NCBI GenBank assembly: GCA_964581175.1
Contig: CAZONI010000003.1
Coordinates: forward strand, 1-64,000
Source of the DNA: B46-G9 sp964581175
GTDB lineage: Bacteria > Desulfobacterota > DSM-4660 > Desulfatiglandales > Desulfatiglandaceae
Direction of reading: 5' to 3'
DNA length: 64,000 bases
A program made the translations under genes and the position numbers. Below are positions 50,435 through 59,761 of the stretch, piece by piece. The notes below the pieces were generated by a model that saw only the letters and a list, made by a program, of their open reading frames with translations, ran no database searches and was not told the origin of the DNA. Each line of letters opens with the position of its first letter. The first letter of the stretch is position 1.

Positions 50435-52114
50435 CTACCCTAACGTCGAGGCAGCCCGGTACTCGCCGAAAACCTCCCGCATCACCCCGCAGATTTCGCC
50501 CAGGGTGGCGTATTCCCTGACAGCGGCCAGTATCGGAGGCATGAGGTTTTCATTGCCTTCTGCGGCTTTCCTGAGCCTCGACAGCGCCGCGTCAACTGCG
50601 GAACCATCCCGGCCGGACCGCAGGCTGCCCAGCCCCTCTATCTGGGCAATGCGGACCGCCGGATCAACGCGCAGAAGGTTGGTGGGCTTTTTCTCCTCCA
50701 CCTGGAAACGGTTGAGTCCCACCACGACTCTCTCTTCCTTTTCGATTTCACGCTGGTACTGATACGCACTATCCTGGATCTCCCGCTGTACGAAACCCTT
50801 TTCAATGGCGCAGACCGCGCCGCCCATTTCATCAATTTTTTCTATGTAGGTCTCGGCCCTTTCGCAGATCTCCTTCGTCAGCCGCTCGATATAGTAAGAC
50901 CCTGCAAGGGGGTCCACAGTGTCCGTCACGCCGCTCTCGTAGGCGATTAACTGCTGGGTTCTGAGGGCTATCTGTACTGCCTCTTCGGAAGGGAGACACA
51001 GGGCCTCGTCCATGGAATTGGTATGAAGAGACTGGGTCCCGCCCAGGACGGCGGCAAGGGCCTGGAAGGCCACTCGGACGATATTGTTTTTCGGCTGCTG
51101 GGCTGTGAGGGTACATCCGGCGGTCTGAGTATGAAAGCGGATCATCATGGACCTGGGATTCTTTGCGCCAAACCGCTCTTTCATGATCTTTGCCCACAGT
51201 CGTCTAGCAGCCCGGTATTTCGCTATCTCTTCCAGGAAATCCAGATGCGCGTTGAAGAAAAAGGAGAGCCTTGGCCCAAAGGCATCGACCTCCAGCCCGG
51301 CCCGCACCGCGGCCTCCACGTAGGCAATCCCATTTGCCAGAGTGAAGGCCACTTCCTGGACAGCCGTAGATCCGGCCTCCCGTATGTGATACCCGCTGAT
51401 ACTGATGGTGTTCCAGAGGGGAACATTTTCCGCGCAGTAAGAAAAGATATCCGTGATAATTCTCATGGAAGGCTCTGGGGGATAGATATACGTTCCCCGG
51501 GAAGAGTATTCCTTCAAAATGTCATTCTGAATGGTTCCCCGCAGCTTGTCAAAAGCCACACCCTGCTTCTCCGCCACAACCAGGTACATGGCCAGCAATA
51601 CTCCAGCGGGAGCGTTAATGGTCATGGAAGTGCTCACCTTACCGAGAGGGATCCCGTCAAAGAGCGTTTCCATGTCCCGGAGGGAATCAATGGCCACCCC
51701 AACCTTCCCCACCTCTCCAATGGCCATCTCGTGATCAGAGTCATAGCCGATCTGGGTTGGAAGATCAAAGGCCACCGAAAGACCGGTCTGCCCCTGATCA
51801 AGGAGAAATTTATACCGCCGGTTGGATTCCTCCGCAGTGGCGAACCCGGCATACTGGCGCATGGTCCAGAAACGCCCCCGATACATGGTTGGCTGCACTC
51901 CACGGGTGTAGGGGTACTCACCCGGGAACCCGATCTCTTTCTCATAGTCAAGATCTTCCGTATCCAGAGGCGAATACAGCCTCTTCAGGGAGATACCCGA
52001 GGTGTTTATGAACTCGGACTTCCTTTCAGGTTTCCTCTGGAGCTCTTGCCTCACCTTTTCGTTCCATTGTTCAAAGAGCCTTTCCATCTGATCGAGACTG
52101 TTCTCTCTTGCCAT
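50435..52114 (-). CDS. Methylmalonyl-CoA mutase catalytic subunit
   Basis: A 559-residue TIM-barrel subunit that, with the B12 subunit, interconverts succinyl-CoA and methylmalonyl-CoA. Motifs include YPYTRGVQPTMYRGRFWTMRQYAGF (the CoA-binding region), SVAFDLPTQIGYDSDH and RFHTQTAGCTLTAQQP. It has the length of the split-type large subunit found in archaea and many deltaproteobacteria. Likely used in propionate formation or oxidation with the decarboxylase or carboxyltransferase genes nearby. Confidence 0.95.
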   Translation of the reverse strand: MARENSLDQMERLFEQWNEKVRQELQRKPERKSEFINTSGISLKRLYSPLDTEDLDYEKEIGFPGEYPYTRGVQPTMYRGRFWTMRQYAGFATAEESNRRYKFLLDQGQTGLSVAFDLPTQIGYDSDHEMAIGEVGKVGVAIDSLRDMETLFDGIPLGKVSTSMTINAPAGVLLAMYLVVAEKQGVAFDKLRGTIQNDILKEYSSRGTYIYPPEPSMRIITDIFSYCAENVPLWNTISISGYHIREAGSTAVQEVAFTLANGIAYVEAAVRAGLEVDAFGPRLSFFFNAHLDFLEEIAKYRAARRLWAKIMKERFGAKNPRSMMIRFHTQTAGCTLTAQQPKNNIVRVAFQALAAVLGGTQSLHTNSMDEALCLPSEEAVQIALRTQQLIAYESGVTDTVDPLAGSYYIERLTKEICERAETYIEKIDEMGGAVCAIEKGFVQREIQDSAYQYQREIEKEERVVVGLNRFQVEEKKPTNLLRVDPAVRIAQIEGLGSLRSGRDGSAVDAALSRLRKAAEGNENLMPPILAAVREYATLGEICGVMREVFGEYRAASTLG

Positions 52115-52427
52115 TTATGTTCCTCCCTCATTCCCTACATTCCCCTCAAATCCGTACCTTACTTATCATGTTTTTATGATTTTTTAAAGCCCCTGTCAGC
52201 ACCGCGACAATGAATTGCCTATTTTTCCTGAAGGAAGAGCGCAAATAGATTCCTGTCTTCAGAAAATATCAGGTGTCTCCAGCGAAGGCATCGGTATTTT
52301 TGAACGATTTTCATCTTGACAGAGGCCGGTAGCTGTATTACAGCTACCTTCAATTGCCACGTCTACCGCGACTGGAATTCCAGCACGCTGAGCTAAAATT
52401 CAAATTGAACCGAGGGAGATTGCGAGA
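52115..52427. promoter_or_regulatory. Divergent control region of mutase and decarboxylase genes
   Basis: A 313-base gap. For the mutase genes a minus-strand promoter CTGACA (52199-52194), 17 bases, TAAAAA (52176-52171) is plausible. For the decarboxylase gene a plus-strand TTGACA lies at 52316-52321, and a 21-bp palindrome immediately follows it (separate entry). The leader then runs to a GAGGGAG ribosome site at about 52413-52419. Confidence 0.5.
52328..52348 (+). promoter_or_regulatory. 21-bp palindrome, probable operator
   Basis: GGTAGCTGTA at 52328-52337 and its exact complement TACAGCTACC at 52339-52348 flank one central T. It lies 6 bases after a TTGACA box and would cover the spacer and -10 region of that promoter, as expected for a repressor site. 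The regulator is not identified, and no regulator gene is adjacent. Confidence 0.6.
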
Positions 52428-53570
52428 ATGACGTTCGATGAAATCCTGGATTTACTGAATGGTATCATGCGTACAACAGGGGTTTTCAATTTCGACCCGA
52501 GAGTTATTGTCATGTGGGCAATCGCAACCCTGTTCATCTACCTGGCCATCGTCAAAAAATTCGAACCGCTCCTCTTGCTTCCTATCGGATTCGGCATCTT
52601 TATAGTCAATTTTCCCCTAGTTCCTATGATGGGATACGAACATGGCCGTCCACAGCTCCTGGAGTTTTTTTACCACTACGGCCTGGAATGGGAGATCATC
52701 CCCTGTGTGATCTTCCTCGGGCTTGGCGCCATGACCGACTTCGGTCCCTTGATCGCGAACCCCAAGACGCTGCTCATCGGGGCCGGGGCCCAGCTTGGTG
52801 TTTTTGTAACGTTCACCGGCACGATCCTGGCGGGCTTCACCCTCAAAGAAGCCGCTTCGGTGGGGATTATCGGCGGTGCCGACGGTCCGACAACCGTTTA
52901 TCTGACTACGCTCCTCGCCCCGCAACTTCTCGGCGCGAATGCACTTGCGGCGTATTCCTATATGGCCATGGTGCCCCTGATACAGCCCCCCATCATGCGA
53001 CTGATGACATCGAAGGAAGAACGCCGGATTCGTATGCGGCAGCTCAGGCCGGTTTCCAAGAAGGAAAAAATCCTATTTCCCATGGTAACGGCCGGCATCA
53101 TCGCGCTGCTGGTGCCGTCAGTCATACCCCTGATGGGCATGTTTATGTTTGGAAATCTCATGAAAGAAAGCGGGGCGGTGGGCAGGCTTACTGAGACAGC
53201 CCAGAGTTCGCTTATGAATATTGTCACTATCTTCCTGGGGGTTTCAGTAGGGGCGACCATGTATGCGGACAAGTTTCTGAGCTGGAAACCGCTGTTCATT
53301 TTCGGCTTGGGACTGGTCGATTTTGCCGTCTGCACGATGGGCGGAATTTTGACGGTGAAGATTATGAATCTGTTTCTAAAAGAAAAGATCAACCCGCTCA
53401 TTGGTTCTGCCGGCGTCTCTGCGGTGCCCATGTCTGCGCGCGTCTCCCAGGTGGAAGGACTGAAGGCAGATAAGACCAATCACCTGCTTATGCACGCCAT
53501 GGGACCGAACCTTGCTGGGGTCATCGGTTCCGCCGCGGCGGCAGGGATGTTCATTGCCATGTTCCATTAA
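52428..53570 (+). CDS. Sodium-pumping decarboxylase beta subunit (OadB/MmdB/GcdB type)
   Basis: A 380-residue membrane protein with about nine to eleven hydrophobic segments. It couples decarboxylation of a biotin-bound carboxyl group to export of sodium ions. Asp152 in IIGGADGPTTVYLT is the conserved sodium-site residue, and GFGIFIVNFPLVP and GSAGVSAVPMSARV are further family motifs. With the carboxyltransferase and biotin carrier encoded nearby it could form a methylmalonyl-CoA or glutaconyl-CoA decarboxylase. Confidence 0.93.
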   Translation: MTFDEILDLLNGIMRTTGVFNFDPRVIVMWAIATLFIYLAIVKKFEPLLLLPIGFGIFIVNFPLVPMMGYEHGRPQLLEFFYHYGLEWEIIPCVIFLGLGAMTDFGPLIANPKTLLIGAGAQLGVFVTFTGTILAGFTLKEAASVGIIGGADGPTTVYLTTLLAPQLLGANALAAYSYMAMVPLIQPPIMRLMTSKEERRIRMRQLRPVSKKEKILFPMVTAGIIALLVPSVIPLMGMFMFGNLMKESGAVGRLTETAQSSLMNIVTIFLGVSVGATMYADKFLSWKPLFIFGLGLVDFAVCTMGGILTVKIMNLFLKEKINPLIGSAGVSAVPMSARVSQVEGLKADKTNHLLMHAMGPNLAGVIGSAAAAGMFIAMFH

Positions 53571-53647
53571 GAATATTTTTGTCGGCAACCGGTTCAAAAG
53601 ACCGCCGACGGGATTCGCTGAAGATACTAGTCGATGAGGATGAAGAA

Positions 53648-54121
53648 ATGAAAAAGCATGTGACTCTCCTGATAACGCTGTTGCTTTTGCTCCCTTCCCC
53701 CGTGATGGCCGAGGATTTTCTGGGAGCCCCTGTAATGCCGGGCGGCAAGATTCTCAAAGAGACCAGTTCACGCCTGGAGATGAACGTCCCCCAGACCCAT
53801 GATCAGGTCTTGGAGTACTACAAGAATGCCCTCAAAAAGTTCCAGGATATTAGAATTCGCAATTGGCCGGAAAGCACCTATATCGAAGATGACGGCAACC
53901 TTCCCTGGCATTCCATTACCATTTCTAAAGAGGCCGGAAATGAGACTCAGATCACCATCATCAAGGACAATTGGACCTGGATCGTGGGGACACTGATACT
54001 CAGATTTATCGGGGTCTTCGTGGTGCTCATGATCCTTTTTCTCGCCATGAAGGGTTACGGGTACCTTATTTCCAGGTCAGTGGCGAGGCTCGAGGGCAGG
54101 AAAGCGGCAGCAAAGACCTAG
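53648..54121 (+). CDS. Signal-peptide protein with OadG-like membrane helix
   Basis: A 157-residue protein with an N-terminal signal peptide (KKHVTLLITLLLLLPSPVMA), an extracytoplasmic region of about 80 residues, and one membrane helix near residues 112-140 (FIGVFVVLMILFLAMKGYG) followed by a basic cytoplasmic tail. The helix resembles that of OadG/MmdD gamma subunits, which tie decarboxylase complexes together. It begins 77 bases after the beta-subunit gene. I infer a gamma-like role with an added periplasmic domain; the domain itself is not recognised. ATG 53648 has GAGGATGAAG upstream. Confidence 0.6.
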   Translation: MKKHVTLLITLLLLLPSPVMAEDFLGAPVMPGGKILKETSSRLEMNVPQTHDQVLEYYKNALKKFQDIRIRNWPESTYIEDDGNLPWHSITISKEAGNETQITIIKDNWTWIVGTLILRFIGVFVVLMILFLAMKGYGYLISRSVARLEGRKAAAKT

Positions 54122-54163
54122 ATCGTGTCACACTCCACAAATAAAATGCACCAGCAGGAAAAC

Positions 54164-54205
54164 AAAAAACCCTTCCTCGATTGTCGTTCGCGGAAAGGGT
54201 TTTTG
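54164..54205. terminator. Bidirectional rho-independent terminator
   Basis: An A-rich arm with AAAAACCCTTCC (to 54176) pairs with GGAAAGGGTTTTT (54192-54204) with one bulged base and a 15-base loop. It has T or A runs on either side and lies between two convergent genes, so it can end transcription from both. Confidence 0.8.
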
Positions 54206-54226
54206 TAGGTCTTAGAGGACCGGTCT

Positions 54227-55777
54227 TCAAAGAGGGATATTCCCGTGACGTCTTTCAGGGATGGCATCCTCTTTCTGTTTCAGCATGCTGAGCGCCCTTA
54301 TCAAGCGCGGTCTCGTGTTTTCCGGAAAGATGATCTGGTCGATATATCCCAGTTCAGCGGCCTTGAAGGGGCTGGCGAAATTGTTGCGATACTCTTCCAC
54401 CAGCTTTTGTCGGGTCCCTTCCGGATCGTCAGACTGCTCTATCCGTTTTCGAAAAATGATGTTAACGGCTCCTTCCGGCCCCATCACGGCAATTTCTGCC
54501 GTAGGATAAGCATAATTGATATCGCCGCCGTGGTGCTTGCTTGACATCACGTCATAGGCGCCTCCGTAAGCCTTTCGGGTGATCACGGTGATTTTGGGTA
54601 CCGTAGCCTCACAGTAGGCATAAATGATCTTGGCGCCATGCTTGATAATCCCACCGTATTCCTGCTGAACTCCCGGGAGGAAACCGGGGACATCCACGAA
54701 GGTCACCAACGGAATATTGAAACAATCGCATGTGCGGACAAATCTCGCGCACTTCATGGAGGCGTTGATGTCCAGACACCCGGCCAGGGATCTGGGTTGA
54801 TTGGCCACTATGCCGACTGCCATTCCGCTCAGCCGCCCGAATCCCACCACCATATTGGTGGCGTAGTGCATCTGGACCTCAAAAAACTTCTTGTCATCCA
54901 GGACAACCCTGATGATGTCTTTCATATCATAGGGTATTTTCGGATTTGCAGGTATGACTTTGTTCAGGGCCTTGTCCCTTCGATCGGGATCGTCGGTGCA
55001 TTCCGTGTCGGGAGGCATTTCCCTGTGGTTTTGGGGAAGGTATTGCAGGAGTTCTCTTACACGATCAAGGGCTTCCTTGTCGGAATTTTCGGCAAAATGG
55101 GCTACACCGCTTTTGGTGTTATGGGTCATCGCGCCGCCAAGTTCTTCAGGAGTGACTTCTTCCTGGGTCACCGCTTTAATGACCTGAGGCCCTGTGATAA
55201 ACATGTTGCTGGTCTTTTTGACCATTATGGTAAAGTCGGTCAGCGCAGGTGAATAGACAGCTCCGCCGGCACAGGGCCCCATGATCACCGAAATCTGCGG
55301 TACGACCCCTGATGCCCACACGTTTCTCTTGAAAATCTCCCCGTAGCTTCCAAGGCTCACAACGCCTTCCTGGATCCGGGCTCCTCCCGAGTCATTGAGA
55401 CCGATAACCGGTGCGCCATTCTTCAATGCCAGGTCCATAATCTTACAGACCTTCTCGCCGAACGGTCCACTCAAAGACCCGCCGAACACGGTGAAATCCT
55501 GGGAAAAAATAAAGACCCGACGGCCTCCGACGGTTCCGTAACCGGTCACCACACCGTCGCCCGGGATCTTCTTCTTGTCCATGCCAAAATCATGACAGCG
55601 ATGGACCACGAATTTGTCAATCTCATCGAAGCTGTTCTTATCCAGAAGGTAGCGAATTCTCTCCCGGGCCGTCATCTTGCCCTTGTCATGCTGCTGCTCA
55701 ATACGCTTGGAACCTCCTCCCAGCTCAGCCTCCTGGTTCCTTCGCTCAAGCTCCTTGATTTTATCTTCAATATCCAT
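54227..55777 (-). CDS. Acyl-CoA carboxyltransferase subunit (MmdA/PccB type)
   Basis: A 516-residue biotin-dependent carboxyltransferase, working on propionyl-CoA/methylmalonyl-CoA or a similar acyl-CoA. The crotonase-type halves are clear: LNDSGGARIQEGVVSLGSYG and GPCAGGAVYSPALTDF in the first, VDVPGFLPGVQQEYGGII and RKAYGGAYDVMSSKHHGGD in the second. It pairs with the biotin carrier encoded upstream in the transcript. With the membrane beta subunit it would decarboxylate methylmalonyl-CoA; with a biotin carboxylase it would carboxylate. Confidence 0.94.
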   Translation of the reverse strand: MDIEDKIKELERRNQEAELGGGSKRIEQQHDKGKMTARERIRYLLDKNSFDEIDKFVVHRCHDFGMDKKKIPGDGVVTGYGTVGGRRVFIFSQDFTVFGGSLSGPFGEKVCKIMDLALKNGAPVIGLNDSGGARIQEGVVSLGSYGEIFKRNVWASGVVPQISVIMGPCAGGAVYSPALTDFTIMVKKTSNMFITGPQVIKAVTQEEVTPEELGGAMTHNTKSGVAHFAENSDKEALDRVRELLQYLPQNHREMPPDTECTDDPDRRDKALNKVIPANPKIPYDMKDIIRVVLDDKKFFEVQMHYATNMVVGFGRLSGMAVGIVANQPRSLAGCLDINASMKCARFVRTCDCFNIPLVTFVDVPGFLPGVQQEYGGIIKHGAKIIYAYCEATVPKITVITRKAYGGAYDVMSSKHHGGDINYAYPTAEIAVMGPEGAVNIIFRKRIEQSDDPEGTRQKLVEEYRNNFASPFKAAELGYIDQIIFPENTRPRLIRALSMLKQKEDAIPERRHGNIPL

Positions 55778-55868
55778 GCAGGGGCTCCACAGTCTCAGAA
55801 TTCAACACACCCGGGAGAGAGGTTCCGGGATATCGCATTCTTATCAGGCCTGGAATCTATTGCGAATA

Positions 55869-56081
55869 TCATTCCATGGCGATAAGGACGGCATCAGCTT
55901 CTACAGCATCCCCTTTCTTGCACCTGATTTCCTTCACAGTCCCGCCTTCCGGCGCTACGACCGGAAGTTCCATCTTCATTGCCTCGAGAATCAGCACCTC
56001 ATCGCCTTCGTTGACAACATCACCAATATTTACCTTTACATCAATCACTTTTCCCCCCATAGGGGCAGTAACATCGCTCAC
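55869..56081 (-). CDS. Biotin carrier protein
   Basis: A 70-residue biotinyl domain. The attachment lysine is Lys36 in LEAMKMELP, flanked by the usual GDVVNEGDEV and TVKEIRCKKGDAVEAD segments. It carries the carboxyl group between the carboxyltransferase and the membrane beta subunit. No proline/alanine-rich hinge is present, so it is a minimal carrier. Confidence 0.93.
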   Translation of the reverse strand: MSDVTAPMGGKVIDVKVNIGDVVNEGDEVLILEAMKMELPVVAPEGGTVKEIRCKKGDAVEADAVLIAME

Positions 56082-56525
56082 TTTCCTAACCTCCTCCGCA
56101 TGTTATTTTTTTTTGAACACAGACAGAGCCCTGCTCTTCTCAGCAAAGTTGAAAAAACCGTTATGTTCCATGGATCTTTCAGGATGCCCATTATTCTCGG
56201 GCATTTTTGATAACGTTTGCTTATAACACTGAACCATGACCGTTTGTCAAGAATAATGTAGATCCCGTCTTCCCCAGGTGAAAAAGATATTCGCGCAGGA
56301 AAATTCCTGTGACGATTGATCAAAGGGAATTCTGCCGGGAAACCTGCCGACACCCGATTCTTTGGAACTAATTTTGCATATCAGAATAGATTCTGAAATG
56401 AAGAGTCATTTGCCACTCATATCTTGACACGGCAGTTCAAATTTTCTACCCTTGCGCGAATGGCTCCGTTTTTGGGTAATTACTGAGAAACGACACGAAA
56501 CGAAGACGCCCTCGGGAGGACCAGC
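56082..56525. promoter_or_regulatory. Divergent control region of biotin carrier and pilC genes
   Basis: A 444-base gap. For the biotin carrier a minus-strand TTGACA (56250-56245) with TTATAA (56226-56221) after 18 bases is a likely promoter. For pilC, TTGACA (56425-56430) with TACCCT (56448-56453) after 17 bases is possible. A small stem ATGCCC/GGGCAT lies at 56184-56204 in the carrier leader. A perfect palindrome TCAGAATAGATTCTGA at 56381-56396, upstream of the pilC -35 box, may be a regulator site. Confidence 0.5.
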
Positions 56526-57737
56526 ATGCCGATATACAAGTGGGTTGCCGAAACCAGAAAAGGGAGATCCCTCAAAGGGGAACTGGAAGCGGCTGATGAA
56601 AAAATCGCCCGGTTACAGCTGAAAAGACGCAACCTGACAGTCAAAAAAGTCAAGGAAAAGCCCAAAGACATTTTTGCAAACGTCTCCTTCATGCAACCGA
56701 AGGTGACGTCAAAGGATATTGTCATCTTTACCAGACAGTTTTCAACCATGATAGACGCGGGCCTTCCACTGGTCCAGGGACTCACTATCCTGGCAGAACA
56801 GGCTGATAATCGAACCTTTCGGCAGATCCTAAAACAAGTCACCAAGGACGTGGAAGGAGGCTCCACCCTTGCCGAAGCACTCAAGAAACACCCAAAAGTC
56901 TTTGATGACCTTTTCACAAACCTGGTTGCGGCTGGCGAAGTCGGCGGTATTCTGGATACTATCTTTCAGCGCCTGGCCGCCTATATCGAGAAAGCTCAGA
57001 AGCTCAAGTCCCGTATCAAAGGCGCCATGACTTACCCCGCGGTGGTTGTCTCCATTGCTATCATAGTCATCACAGTAATTCTCGTTTTCGTCATTCCGGT
57101 CTTTGAAGACCTGTTCTCAAGCGCTGGATCCGCCCTCCCCGTCCCAACACAAATCGTGGTAAATCTGAGTCGATTTTTCAAAGGCAACATCCATTATATC
57201 ATCGCCTCGGCCATCCTCCTGTTTATTGCGTTCAAGAAGTACAGGGGGACTGAAAAAGGACGTAAGCAGACAGATGCCCTCGCGCTGAAACTGCCCGTGT
57301 TCGGGCCGCTCCTGAAAAAAGTGGCGGTTGCCAGGTTCACCCGCACCCTCGGGACAATGATCACCAGCGGTGTTCCGATCCTGGATGCACTGGAAGTCGT
57401 GGCAAAGACATCGGGAAACGTTATCCTAGAGGAAGTCATATATGAAGTCCGATCCAGTATCGCTGAAGGCCAGCCCATTGCAGAGCCGCTCTCCGAAACG
57501 GAGATATTTCCCAGCATGGTGACTCAGATGATCGCCGTTGGTGAAGCAACCGGAGCCCTGGACTCCATGCTCGAAAAAATAGCCGACTTTTATGAAGATG
57601 AGGTCGATACTGCCGTCGACGCCTTAACATCCATGCTTGAACCGCTGCTCATGGTTTTCCTCGGAGGCGCCATCGGAGGGCTGGTCGTTTCCATGTACTT
57701 ACCCATTTTCAAAATGGCCGGAGCATTTGCCGGCTGA
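56526..57737 (+). CDS. pilC: PilC/GspF-type inner-membrane protein
   Basis: A 403-residue platform protein of type IV pili or type II secretion. It has the N-terminal PIYKWVAETRKGRSLKGELEA segment and two GspF repeats (about 70-190 and 275-395), each with membrane helices; the signatures are IVIFTRQFSTMIDAGLPLVQG and FTRTLGTMITSGVPILDALE. It is followed 10 bases later by a PilS-like kinase gene, which favours the pilus assignment. Confidence 0.93.
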   Translation: MPIYKWVAETRKGRSLKGELEAADEKIARLQLKRRNLTVKKVKEKPKDIFANVSFMQPKVTSKDIVIFTRQFSTMIDAGLPLVQGLTILAEQADNRTFRQILKQVTKDVEGGSTLAEALKKHPKVFDDLFTNLVAAGEVGGILDTIFQRLAAYIEKAQKLKSRIKGAMTYPAVVVSIAIIVITVILVFVIPVFEDLFSSAGSALPVPTQIVVNLSRFFKGNIHYIIASAILLFIAFKKYRGTEKGRKQTDALALKLPVFGPLLKKVAVARFTRTLGTMITSGVPILDALEVVAKTSGNVILEEVIYEVRSSIAEGQPIAEPLSETEIFPSMVTQMIAVGEATGALDSMLEKIADFYEDEVDTAVDALTSMLEPLLMVFLGGAIGGLVVSMYLPIFKMAGAFAG

Positions 57738-57747
57738 ACATTTCTCC

Positions 57748-59502
57748 ATGATAAACAATCCTCGGATCTCCCGTCCGGAACTGATCTCACGCCTGCAGAT
57801 CCTCATGTTTCTGCGAGTGGTCCTGGTCTCTCTCCTTCTTGGGGCATCAGTCCTTATCCAAATCAGAGAGACACGTACCTATTTCGGCTACATTCAGAGT
57901 TTTCATTTCTTCCTGCTGGCCGCTGTCTTTTTGTTGACTTTTGTTTACGTAGTCATCCTCAAGAGCCTCCGCAACCTTTTGATGTTCGCATACGTTCAAC
58001 TTTTCGTCGACTCCTTTATCATCACTGCGATCATCTACTCCACAGGGGGAGTAGATAGCATTTTCTCCTTCCTTTACATTCTCGACATCATCGGCGCGAG
58101 TATCATCCTCTATCGAAAAGGGGCCATACTTATCGCCTCTTCCAGCAGTATCCTTTTCGGGTTGCTGCTGGATTTTCAGTTTTTCGGATGGGTTCATCCC
58201 TTAGGAACCCGCGTGGTCTCTACTTCCGATGAGCAGCGCATGCCATTTTTTTTCCTGGCACTCGTAAACATGGCGGCGTTTTATCTGGTCGCTTTTCTGA
58301 GTTCCTTCCTTTCCGAACAAGCCCGAAAAAGCAGAGCCGAACTCAAGGCCAAGCAAACCGATCTTGATCAACTCGAGATTCTCAAGGATTCCATTATCAA
58401 CAGCATCAGTTCCGGCCTGATTGCCCTTGATGCCCGCGCAAGAGTTATCCTGTTCAACCCCGCTGCCGAGGAAATGTTCTCAAAAAAATCCTCCGCTTGC
58501 CTGGGAGAGCCCATTCATGAACTCCTTCCAGATATTGCCGCTTACTTTTCTCATCAGGAAAGGACCTCCGAACTGACGCTTCGAAGAGGGGTTCCTTTTG
58601 CGGATATTCCCTATAAACGGCCGGGCCAAAAGCCGATGCATCTGCGGTTATCCCTTTCGCCCCTCCAGTTCGGGCCAGATCTTGAGCAGGGACATATCCT
58701 GGTCTTTCAGGACATGACATCCATAAGAAAAATTGAACAGAAGATGAAGAAAGTGGAAGGCCTTGCTCTCATTGGCGAATTGGCTGCAGGAATTGCCCAT
58801 GAAATAAGAAATCCTATGGCTTCCATCAGCGGTTCCATCCAGATGATAAAAGGCCGTCTGGGCAAGGACGATATCAACAGCCGCCTGATGGAAATCGTGC
58901 TGAGGGAGATCAAGAGGCTGAACGAACTGGTGAATGATTTTCTTCTTTTCGCCAGACCGAAAAAAGCGAAACTGCGGGCATTTGATCTGACTGATGTTAT
59001 CCTTGAGTCCCTCGAACTTTTCCAGAACAGCCAACATTGGAATGAAGGAATTCGGGTATTCCCGGACATTTCTGAACATCTCAGGCTCATTTCCGACCCG
59101 GAGCTGGTCAAACAGATATTGTGGAATCTTTTCGTCAACGCCTTTGAAGCCATGCCGACGGGAGGGTCTCTCCAGATCAAGGCAACAAAGGAGAACGAAC
59201 CGGAAGAATCATCCGATGACCTGGCATGGGTGCGAATTGTTGTGCGGGACACGGGAAATGGATTCGACGAATCAGCCATGTCCCATCTTTTTACCCCGTT
59301 CTTCACCACTAAAGAAGAAGGGTCCGGCCTCGGTCTGGCCATTGTGAAGCGTGTTGTAGATACCCTCCATGGCGAGGCCTTCGGAGAGAACCATCCCGAG
59401 GGTGGCGCCGAAATTACAATTCTCCTCCCATCGCTGTCCGAGGAACAGCTTAATGATGGGGCACACCCCAGATTAGGAGTTGGCAAATCTCGAATAATCT
59501 GA
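57748..59502 (+). CDS. PilS-like sensor histidine kinase
   Basis: A 584-residue membrane kinase. Up to six hydrophobic segments occupy about residues 20-195, followed by a coiled-coil linker, a PAS domain (about 215-325) and the kinase core. The phospho-accepting His351 is in AGIAHEIRNPMASISGSIQM; the ATPase has an N box (WNLFVNAFEAM), DTGNGFD and GSGLGLAIVKRVVD. In PilSR systems it controls pilin transcription through a sigma-54 activator, but no pilR gene follows. The ATG at 57748 is chosen; the longer frame runs inside pilC. Confidence 0.88.
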   Translation: MINNPRISRPELISRLQILMFLRVVLVSLLLGASVLIQIRETRTYFGYIQSFHFFLLAAVFLLTFVYVVILKSLRNLLMFAYVQLFVDSFIITAIIYSTGGVDSIFSFLYILDIIGASIILYRKGAILIASSSSILFGLLLDFQFFGWVHPLGTRVVSTSDEQRMPFFFLALVNMAAFYLVAFLSSFLSEQARKSRAELKAKQTDLDQLEILKDSIINSISSGLIALDARARVILFNPAAEEMFSKKSSACLGEPIHELLPDIAAYFSHQERTSELTLRRGVPFADIPYKRPGQKPMHLRLSLSPLQFGPDLEQGHILVFQDMTSIRKIEQKMKKVEGLALIGELAAGIAHEIRNPMASISGSIQMIKGRLGKDDINSRLMEIVLREIKRLNELVNDFLLFARPKKAKLRAFDLTDVILESLELFQNSQHWNEGIRVFPDISEHLRLISDPELVKQILWNLFVNAFEAMPTGGSLQIKATKENEPEESSDDLAWVRIVVRDTGNGFDESAMSHLFTPFFTTKEEGSGLGLAIVKRVVDTLHGEAFGENHPEGGAEITILLPSLSEEQLNDGAHPRLGVGKSRII

Positions 59503-59761
59503 CATTATAAGCCCGGAAATCAGTCTGAAGCGCGAGAGATCCTTGGCCTCAATGCCGAATGTCAAAATTCAAAGAGCCAATGACAAGTCAACGTCAAAGC
59601 CCGAATGTCAAAAAGCACCTTTTCTCTATACCCGGCGGAAACCATGATTTGTTGCGCTGTGTTGATTGTTTGGCACCTGGAATTGCTCTGCCTGTTGTAA
59701 TATTCACGCGCCATTTTACCATGAGCGGCCCATCGAAAGGGCCTCATACTTTCAAAGAGAC
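59503..59761. repeat. Intergenic stretch with repeated CCGAATGTCAAAA
   Basis: CCGAATGTCAAAA occurs twice as a direct repeat, at 59555-59567 and 59601-59613, with an extra GTCAAA at 59593-59598 between them. The surrounding 259 bases hold no convincing gene. The repeats may be a binding site or remnant repetitive DNA. Confidence 0.4.

Noticed and set aside
51023..52213. A 396-codon open frame on the plus strand
   Set aside because: It is antisense to the methylmalonyl-CoA mutase gene and has no domain support.
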